A stretch of 21,127 nt of DNA from an uncultured Dysgonomonas sp. (GTDB lineage: Bacteria > Bacteroidota > Bacteroidia > Bacteroidales > Dysgonomonadaceae), in the NCBI GenBank assembly GCA_937995835.1, contig CALKIV010000114.1, forward strand, positions 1 to 21,127. Reading direction: 5' to 3'. Position 1 is the stretch's first letter. Every line of letters starts with the position of its first letter. The position numbers were made by a program, and so were the translations under genes. Shown one piece after another: positions 16,140 through 21,127 of this stretch. The notes under the pieces are model-generated. The model had not been told where the DNA came from. It did not search any database and saw only the letters and a list, made by a program, of their open reading frames with translations.

Positions 16140-16850
16140 TCACAGGTCTTTTACGCCTTTCTTTACGCTTTTGATTGCTTTTAGCACTTCATTAGAGGCT
16201 TTGTCTAGCTCCACAACAATTCGGTCTATACGTCCGTTCAAAAGATGATAACCCGCAAAGGCAATGATACCAACCAAAAGCCCTGCCCCGGAACAGATCA
16301 TTTTCTGATATAATCCAGTAGAAATAGTTCCAATAGCCAGATCGTTAGTACGAGCAATGTCATAGAATATTTTGATAACCCCAAAAATTGTTCCTAAGAA
16401 CCCTAACATGGGTGCAATAGAAGCTGTTACTGCCAACCAATTCATCTGAAAGTCTAATGCACTGAGTTGCTGTCTTGCTTCCACCTCCATCGATTCTTGA
16501 ACATCTTCTGTGGTGTTATCTATTTCTTTGAGACCTGCCGCTACGACCTTTGCTGTAGCATTAGGACGCTCTACACAGATCATCATGGCTTTGTCGATCT
16601 TCTTGTCGTGAATCAACTCTAAGACTCTAGAAAGCCAGATTTGATCGTTTTTTCCCAATTTGGAGATCACAAACCATTTATTGATAATCACATAGATTGA
16701 CAAAAGCGACAGTAAAAATATTGGAAGTAATATCCATCCTCCTTTTAGGATCAAACTAAAGTAGCTTTCTTCTGGCATAGTTTCATTCACTACTGCCTCT
16801 ACCACGTCCACTGCAGGAGCTGCAGCTTGAAGTAAAACAAATAAATTCAT
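16140..16850 (-). CDS. exbB: MotA/TolQ/ExbB proton channel family protein
   Basis: A 236-aa inner-membrane protein with three helices, at about 36-57, 137-160 and 186-204, and the characteristic cytoplasmic loop between the first two. TM2 carries the family signature TASIAPMLGFLGTIFGVI. In TM3 the usual Thr-x-x-Gly-Leu is Ser-Gly-Ala-Gly-Leu (MICSGAGLLVGIIAF) and the family's Ile-Pro-Ala is Ile-Ile-Ala. Five subunits with ExbD form a proton-motive-force-driven stator. A 25-residue N-terminal stretch before TM1 is long and Ala/Val/Glu-rich. No TonB or TolA gene follows exbD in this window, which is unusual for the family's typical clusters. Confidence 0.9.
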   Translation of the reverse strand: MNLFVLLQAAAPAVDVVEAVVNETMPEESYFSLILKGGWILLPIFLLSLLSIYVIINKWFVISKLGKNDQIWLSRVLELIHDKKIDKAMMICVERPNATAKVVAAGLKEIDNTTEDVQESMEVEARQQLSALDFQMNWLAVTASIAPMLGFLGTIFGVIKIFYDIARTNDLAIGTISTGLYQKMICSGAGLLVGIIAFAGYHLLNGRIDRIVVELDKASNEVLKAIKSVKKGVKDL

Positions 16851-16887
16851 GTGAGTCTTAAAATTCTTATTATTAATGCTTAATTTA

Positions 16888-16895
16888 CAAAATTA
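16888..16895 (-). promoter_or_regulatory. Candidate -7 box for exbB-exbD
   Basis: On the minus strand this reads TAATTTTG, a full match to TAnnTTTG, 38 bp before the exbB ATG. No TTTG element is found at 19-21 bases upstream, where the nuoN terminator stem lies, so support is partial. Confidence 0.3.
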
Positions 16896-16943
16896 TAAAA
16901 AATCCGATAGAAAATCTATCCTTATTAGATCTCTATCGGATTT
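16896..16943 (-). terminator. Rho-independent terminator of the nuo operon
   Basis: A perfect 12-bp stem (AAATCCGATAGA at 16900-16911 against TCTATCGGATTT at 16932-16943) is followed on the minus strand by a T-run. It lies 22 bp after the nuoN stop codon, closing the complex I operon. The left arm can also form a smaller alternative stem, GATAGA-AAA-TCTATC. Confidence 0.8.
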
Positions 16944-16965
16944 ATTTTATGTCTTGATGCTATTT

Positions 16966-18402
16966 TCAGTTCAGCATTCCAAAGCTAGCTGCGTCTATAT
17001 ATTGGTAAAACCAGCTGATGATTCCAACAAAACCGATACCTATCATAGAAATAACAAGCGAAGCCTTCAAATAGTTGTCGGTTGAGAGCTTTTCTATCGG
17101 ATTTTTGTTTGGAGTGATAAACATTGCCTTCACCACTAACAAATAGTAGAATAGTGATATAATCGTGTTAAGGAATGCTAGCACCACCAATACAATGTTA
17201 CTTGTAGTCATTGGTTCTGCGGCTGCCATGAACACAAACATTTTACTGAAGAAACCAGCGGTAAATGGAATACCTCCCAAAGAGAACATTGCCATCATCA
17301 TAGCTAATGCCAATTTTGGATTGGTTCTATACAGACCATTATAATCATTCATATTCACTTTTCCAGTCTGATTTTCGATGGCAATAATTACCCCGAAAGC
17401 TGCTAGATTAGAGAATACATAAACGAATACATAGAATATTGCTGCTGCCATCCCCATGGATGTTCCTGTGAACACACTCAGCATAATGTATCCCGCTTGA
17501 GAGATAGAAGAGAATGCCAAGAATCGTTTCATGTTCTTTTGGCGAAGCGCAAACAAGTTACCGATGGTCATGGTCACTAGGATGACTACCCACAAGAAAC
17601 TTTGCCATGTTTCGGCCAAAGCAGGGAATACATGATATAGGATAGACATCAATGCAAACACTGATGCACCTTTAGAAATCGTTGACAGATATAAGGTAAC
17701 TGCTGTTGGTGCTCCCTCATAAGTATCTGGTGCCCACAAGTGGAACGGTACAAGAGATATCTTAAAGAATAATCCACTCAACATGAATATCATTGCCATA
17801 ATCACTAATGGAGAAGATGCCATTGCCAAATTCATATCAGTGTAATACAGTGTTCCACAGGCTCCGTAAAGGAACGACAATCCGAACAACATTACCCCTG
17901 AAGAAAATATCGCATTGAAGATATATTTCACACCAGCCTCTGCTGACTTTTCTTGATACTTGTTAAATGCCACTAATGCTGCAATAGGAAGAGAAGCTGT
18001 TTCTAAACCGATGTAGAATAGTAGGAAGTGCCCTGATGAAATCATCAGATTCATACCGATCAGCGTAAGAATAGTCAACATGAAGAACTCTCCTCGTTTT
18101 GCGATAGCATCAGGCCTAGACAGCCATGAATTAGCTTGCAACATGATAAGGAAAACGCCGATATTCAGAATATTCTTGATCGTATAATAGGCTGGTCCTG
18201 TGACATACATTCCTGCAAACGACTCTCCAGTATCTTTGAAAAAGAAACCAGCTACGGTATGAGCTAAGAATAGTGTACAAGCCACCGGAAAATAATATTT
18301 CTTGGCACTGTCAGAAGCAAATATATCATATATGATCAGTAATAGAAATACCACGACCAGTGATAATTCATGCTTCATCAACAAATAGTTACTTAAATCC
18401 AT
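16966..18402 (-). CDS. nuoN: NADH-quinone oxidoreductase subunit N
   Basis: One of the three antiporter-like membrane subunits of respiratory complex I, moving protons as electrons pass to quinone. The 478-aa protein has about 14 predicted helices. Key residues visible: E134 in FYIGLETASLPI, K214 in LFFKISLVPFHLWAPDTYEGAPTA and K244 in STISKGASVF, the charged residues of the proton path. GFFSKMFVFMAA late in the protein supplies the conserved lysine of the C-terminal half. It starts 39 bp after nuoM, is the last gene of the operon, and is followed by a strong terminator. Length is normal. Confidence 0.95.
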   Translation of the reverse strand: MDLSNYLLMKHELSLVVVFLLLIIYDIFASDSAKKYYFPVACTLFLAHTVAGFFFKDTGESFAGMYVTGPAYYTIKNILNIGVFLIMLQANSWLSRPDAIAKRGEFFMLTILTLIGMNLMISSGHFLLFYIGLETASLPIAALVAFNKYQEKSAEAGVKYIFNAIFSSGVMLFGLSFLYGACGTLYYTDMNLAMASSPLVIMAMIFMLSGLFFKISLVPFHLWAPDTYEGAPTAVTLYLSTISKGASVFALMSILYHVFPALAETWQSFLWVVILVTMTIGNLFALRQKNMKRFLAFSSISQAGYIMLSVFTGTSMGMAAAIFYVFVYVFSNLAAFGVIIAIENQTGKVNMNDYNGLYRTNPKLALAMMMAMFSLGGIPFTAGFFSKMFVFMAAAEPMTTSNIVLVVLAFLNTIISLFYYLLVVKAMFITPNKNPIEKLSTDNYLKASLVISMIGIGFVGIISWFYQYIDAASFGMLN

Positions 18403-18441
18403 CTTTATATCTTAATATTATTTCGTTTCTTTTTATTCGTC

Positions 18442-19926
18442 TTAGTGGATATAGCCTAAGCTTTCCTTTATCAAGCCTACAATCCATCCCGGGAACATCC
18501 CCATACCTGCCACGCAGATGATCAGACCAACTACTGCTACTTTTTCATGCCATACAGCATCAGTCAGCTTTAGGTGTTCTTGGTTTGCAACCGGACCATA
18601 TAGAATTTTCCCTACCACTCGTAGAATATATACAGCTGTTGCCACAATCGAAGATATAGCAATTATTGTAAATACTCGGTGGAATGTATCTTCATGAGCA
18701 AATGAACCAACAAAGATCATCATCTCTGCCACGAAACCACTCAGTCCCGGAAGCCCTAAGGAAGCCAAACCGGCAATCACATAAGCCACACTCAAGAATG
18801 GCATAATCTTCATCAGACCTCCCATTTCTCTAATGTCACGTGTATGTGTACGTCCGTAGATCATCCCGATCAAAGCAAAGAACAATGCAGTCATCAAACC
18901 GTGCGAAAGCATTTGCATCACCGCACCTGTCATCGCTGTTTGGTTCATCATTAATATGGCAAACAATACCAATCCACAGTGACTAACCGATGAATAAGCA
19001 TTGATGTATTTCAAGTCTTTTTGCGCAATTGCTCCCATCGCACCATAGATCACACTAATACCTGTTAGGATAATGAAAATCCACGAAAGCTCGTTCGCGG
19101 CTTCAGGAAGAAGGCGCATAGCGATACGGAAACACCCATAGCCTCCAAGCTTCATCAACACTCCGGCATGAAGCATCGACACTGCTGTTGGTGCAGAGGC
19201 GTGACCATCAGGCGACCAAGTATGGAATGGGAATAGTGCTCCTAGCACACCAAAACCGACGAAAGTCAGAGGGAAAATCCACATTTGATGAGCAATAGGA
19301 ATCACATTGTTTGCTGCAATAGTCAGCATATTGAATGTGTAATGCCCTGTTTCTGATGAGTTGAAGTAGATACCAAGCAGACCTACAAATAGGAATGCTG
19401 ATCCTCCCATTAACATCAGGGTAAGTTTCATCGCTGAGTATTCTTTCTTGCCTGATCCCCATAGTCCAATCAATAAGTACATCGGAATCAAAGCAATCTC
19501 GTAGAAGAAGAACATAGTAAACATATCCACAGAGATGAAGAAACCATATACTCCTAAGGATAGGAATGTCAACCACATAAAGAAGTCTTTAGGTAGTGGA
19601 TCCATATTCCAAGACGCAAATGTTCCTGTTAGCACAATCACTGCTGTAAGCATCAACATCAGCACCGAAATACCATCTACTCCGATAGCATAGTCGATAT
19701 TTATGTTCGCTGCTCTAAACCATGTGTCGCTCGTATAGAACAAGAAGTCGGCAGTTTCTCCTGCAGTACGTGCGGCATAGAATTTGAACAAAGTGAATAA
19801 TGCCACTGCCATTTCGGCTACGGCTCCCACAACTCCTACTGCTCGCACCTGTTTGATGTTGCGGCATGGTATGAATGCCAAGAGCATCAATACCGGAATC
19901 AGAACGAATAATGAAAGAAAATTCAT
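18442..19926 (-). CDS. nuoM: NADH-quinone oxidoreductase subunit M
   Basis: Antiporter-like subunit of complex I in the cytoplasmic membrane, 494 aa and about 14 helices. The conserved glutamate is E143 in FFFYEIALIPMYLLIGLWG; the lysines of the channel lie in FHTWSPDGHASAPTAVSMLHAGVLMKLGGYG, and a conserved QKDLKYINAYSSVSHCGLV segment follows. The end of the protein is PGWIVGLIKESLGYIH. It lies 25 bp after nuoL and 39 bp before nuoN, in the canonical L-M-N order, so the three are one transcript with the same regulation. Confidence 0.95.
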   Translation of the reverse strand: MNFLSLFVLIPVLMLLAFIPCRNIKQVRAVGVVGAVAEMAVALFTLFKFYAARTAGETADFLFYTSDTWFRAANINIDYAIGVDGISVLMLMLTAVIVLTGTFASWNMDPLPKDFFMWLTFLSLGVYGFFISVDMFTMFFFYEIALIPMYLLIGLWGSGKKEYSAMKLTLMLMGGSAFLFVGLLGIYFNSSETGHYTFNMLTIAANNVIPIAHQMWIFPLTFVGFGVLGALFPFHTWSPDGHASAPTAVSMLHAGVLMKLGGYGCFRIAMRLLPEAANELSWIFIILTGISVIYGAMGAIAQKDLKYINAYSSVSHCGLVLFAILMMNQTAMTGAVMQMLSHGLMTALFFALIGMIYGRTHTRDIREMGGLMKIMPFLSVAYVIAGLASLGLPGLSGFVAEMMIFVGSFAHEDTFHRVFTIIAISSIVATAVYILRVVGKILYGPVANQEHLKLTDAVWHEKVAVVGLIICVAGMGMFPGWIVGLIKESLGYIH

Positions 19927-19951
19927 CGTAATATATCTTTTTTACTAAGTC

Positions 19952-21127
19952 TTATTTCAAAATAAAGCTAACTACCCATCCACAGAATCCTACTACAAGG
20001 ATTAAGGCTCCAAGTAAATATACAGCTGCATATTGTTGCAATCTTCCTGATTGAAAACCTTTGATTTTGTCAGAAGCTGCTTGAGTAACAAATGCAAGTG
20101 AATCCATAAACCCGTCAACAAATGTTCTATCGAACCATGCTACCGGACGAGAGATGCAATTGAAGATGACCTTCTTGGTTACGAATAACCAAAGTTCGTC
20201 GAAGTAGAATTTATTGCTAGTCCACACATAGAACTTACCAAAAGCATTAGACACCTTATCAGGTAAGTCGTTTTTCTTCATATACATCACCACTGCGATA
20301 CCAATACCAATTAACGACAGTATGGTACTGATGCTAGCTACTGTCCAGTTAAGGTGCATATCGAACCCTATTCCGTCAGGAGCAATAAGTCTGGCAAATG
20401 GTTTTCCGAAGAAGAACACAAGTCCGGCAAAGGCAGATAATATTCCTAAAACTATAAGAGGAACAGTCATGCTAGCTGGTGACTCGTGAGGTTTCTGATC
20501 CGACGAGTATTGCGATCCATCGTTGTAATGGAAAATACGGAAATATAGTCGGAACATATAGAATGCTGTCAATGTTGCTGCAAACGAGAGGATGAAATAG
20601 ATCGGCATATTATTTTCGTAAGCCGCTACCAGGATTTCATCTTTACTCCAGAATCCTGCGAAAGGCCAAATTCCGGCAATTGCCAAACAAGCCACAAGGA
20701 ATGTAACCTGAGTGATACGCATATATCTTCCAAGTCCACCCATGTCTTTCATCTCGTTGCTATGAACGGCATGAATCACTGAACCTGCACCCAAGAACAA
20801 TAGCGCCTTGAAGAATGCATGTGTGAACAGATGGAACATCGAACCTACATATCCCACCCCTCCGTGCTCGTCCATTTTTGACAAACCAAGGGCGGCGATC
20901 ATGAATGCGATTTGTGATATAGTAGAAAACGCTAAAACACGTTTAATGTCTGTTTGAGTACAAGCCACAATGGCTGCAAAGATAGCTGTGATGGCTCCCA
21001 CCCAAGCAACAACGCTCAGAACGTGAACCCCTCCAGCTGGAGTAAGCACATCTACCAAGTAATATACAGGGAAAAGTCTCGCAACTAAGAACACTCCGGC
21101 AACAACCATCGTTGCGGCGTGGATTAG
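19952..21127 (-). CDS. nuoL: NADH-quinone oxidoreductase subunit L, 5' end cut by the window
   Basis: C-terminal 391 residues of NuoL, the distal antiporter-like subunit of complex I. The frame runs open through the window edge: before the internal Met at 21109 it reads LIHAAT, giving the family-typical LIHAATMVVAGVFLVAR, so the Met is internal and the start lies outside. Other signatures are TQTDIKRVLAFSTISQIAFM and HAFFKALLFLGAGSVIHAVH with its conserved lysine. The C-terminal part contains helices FWSKDEILVAAYENN and the long amphipathic and final hydrophobic helix (VYLLGALILVVGFCGWVV). About 60% of a full-length protein is present. Read on the minus strand before nuoM. Confidence 0.95.
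   Translation of the reverse strand, partial: LIHAATMVVAGVFLVARLFPVYYLVDVLTPAGGVHVLSVVAWVGAITAIFAAIVACTQTDIKRVLAFSTISQIAFMIAALGLSKMDEHGGVGYVGSMFHLFTHAFFKALLFLGAGSVIHAVHSNEMKDMGGLGRYMRITQVTFLVACLAIAGIWPFAGFWSKDEILVAAYENNMPIYFILSFAATLTAFYMFRLYFRIFHYNDGSQYSSDQKPHESPASMTVPLIVLGILSAFAGLVFFFGKPFARLIAPDGIGFDMHLNWTVASISTILSLIGIGIAVVMYMKKNDLPDKVSNAFGKFYVWTSNKFYFDELWLFVTKKVIFNCISRPVAWFDRTFVDGFMDSLAFVTQAASDKIKGFQSGRLQQYAAVYLLGALILVVGFCGWVVSFILK

Noticed and set aside
1..21127. Mobile elements, CRISPR arrays, tRNA or rRNA genes
   Set aside because: No transposase, integrase, regular repeat array, tRNA cloverleaf or rRNA sequence was seen on either strand, including in the larger gaps.

Overview
The window looks like core chromosome of a Bacteroidota bacterium, most likely order Bacteroidales; the genus cannot be fixed by reading alone. 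The evidence is a MurF-alanine racemase fusion, the long insert-containing type of IspG, short DUF4468 and DUF3943 envelope proteins, an ECF sigma factor followed by an inner-membrane/outer-membrane-barrel hybrid, promoter boxes of the Bacteroidota type (TAnnTTTG) and almost no Shine-Dalgarno sites. The DNA is moderately AT-rich, and I see no insertion sequence, phage gene, CRISPR array, tRNA or rRNA.

Layout, left to right: (1) 89-1810, two family 2 glycosyltransferases pointing at each other with overlapping stop codons, probably the edge of a surface-polysaccharide region. (2) 1811-2299, a long gene-free divergent region with inverted repeats and a start-less open frame. (3) 2300-5371, murF-alr (peptidoglycan precursor synthesis) with a DUF4468 exported protein, convergent with a DUF3943 protein (5406-6236). 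(4) 6341-8724, ispG (isoprenoid MEP pathway) and a HIT-family hydrolase, closed by a clear terminator. (5) 8952-11462, a patatin-like hydrolase followed by a GH13 alpha-amylase without a signal peptide. (6) 11641-12700, single-stranded DNA-binding protein and a short MscS-type channel. (7) 12783-15547, a three-gene operon: ECF sigma factor, an anti-sigma-like protein with one inner-membrane helix, a long acidic linker and a C-terminal outer-membrane beta-barrel, and a lipoprotein. (8) 15663-16850, an ExbB/ExbD proton-channel pair. (9) 16966-21127, the end of a complex I operon: nuoL (cut by the window edge), nuoM, nuoN, closed by a terminator.

The most interesting locus is region 7. The barrel protein has the layout of the dual membrane-spanning anti-sigma factors (Dma family) described in Bacteroides thetaiotaomicron, where a cytoplasmic N-terminus holds a sigma factor and a disordered linker crosses the periplasm to an outer-membrane barrel. 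Here it sits two bases behind its presumed sigma factor and just before a lipoprotein that could be its output or partner. The sigma gene is preceded by a perfect 10-bp inverted repeat, and its ATG lies in a second one. The rest of the window is mostly conserved housekeeping genes with a few small oddities listed under findings.
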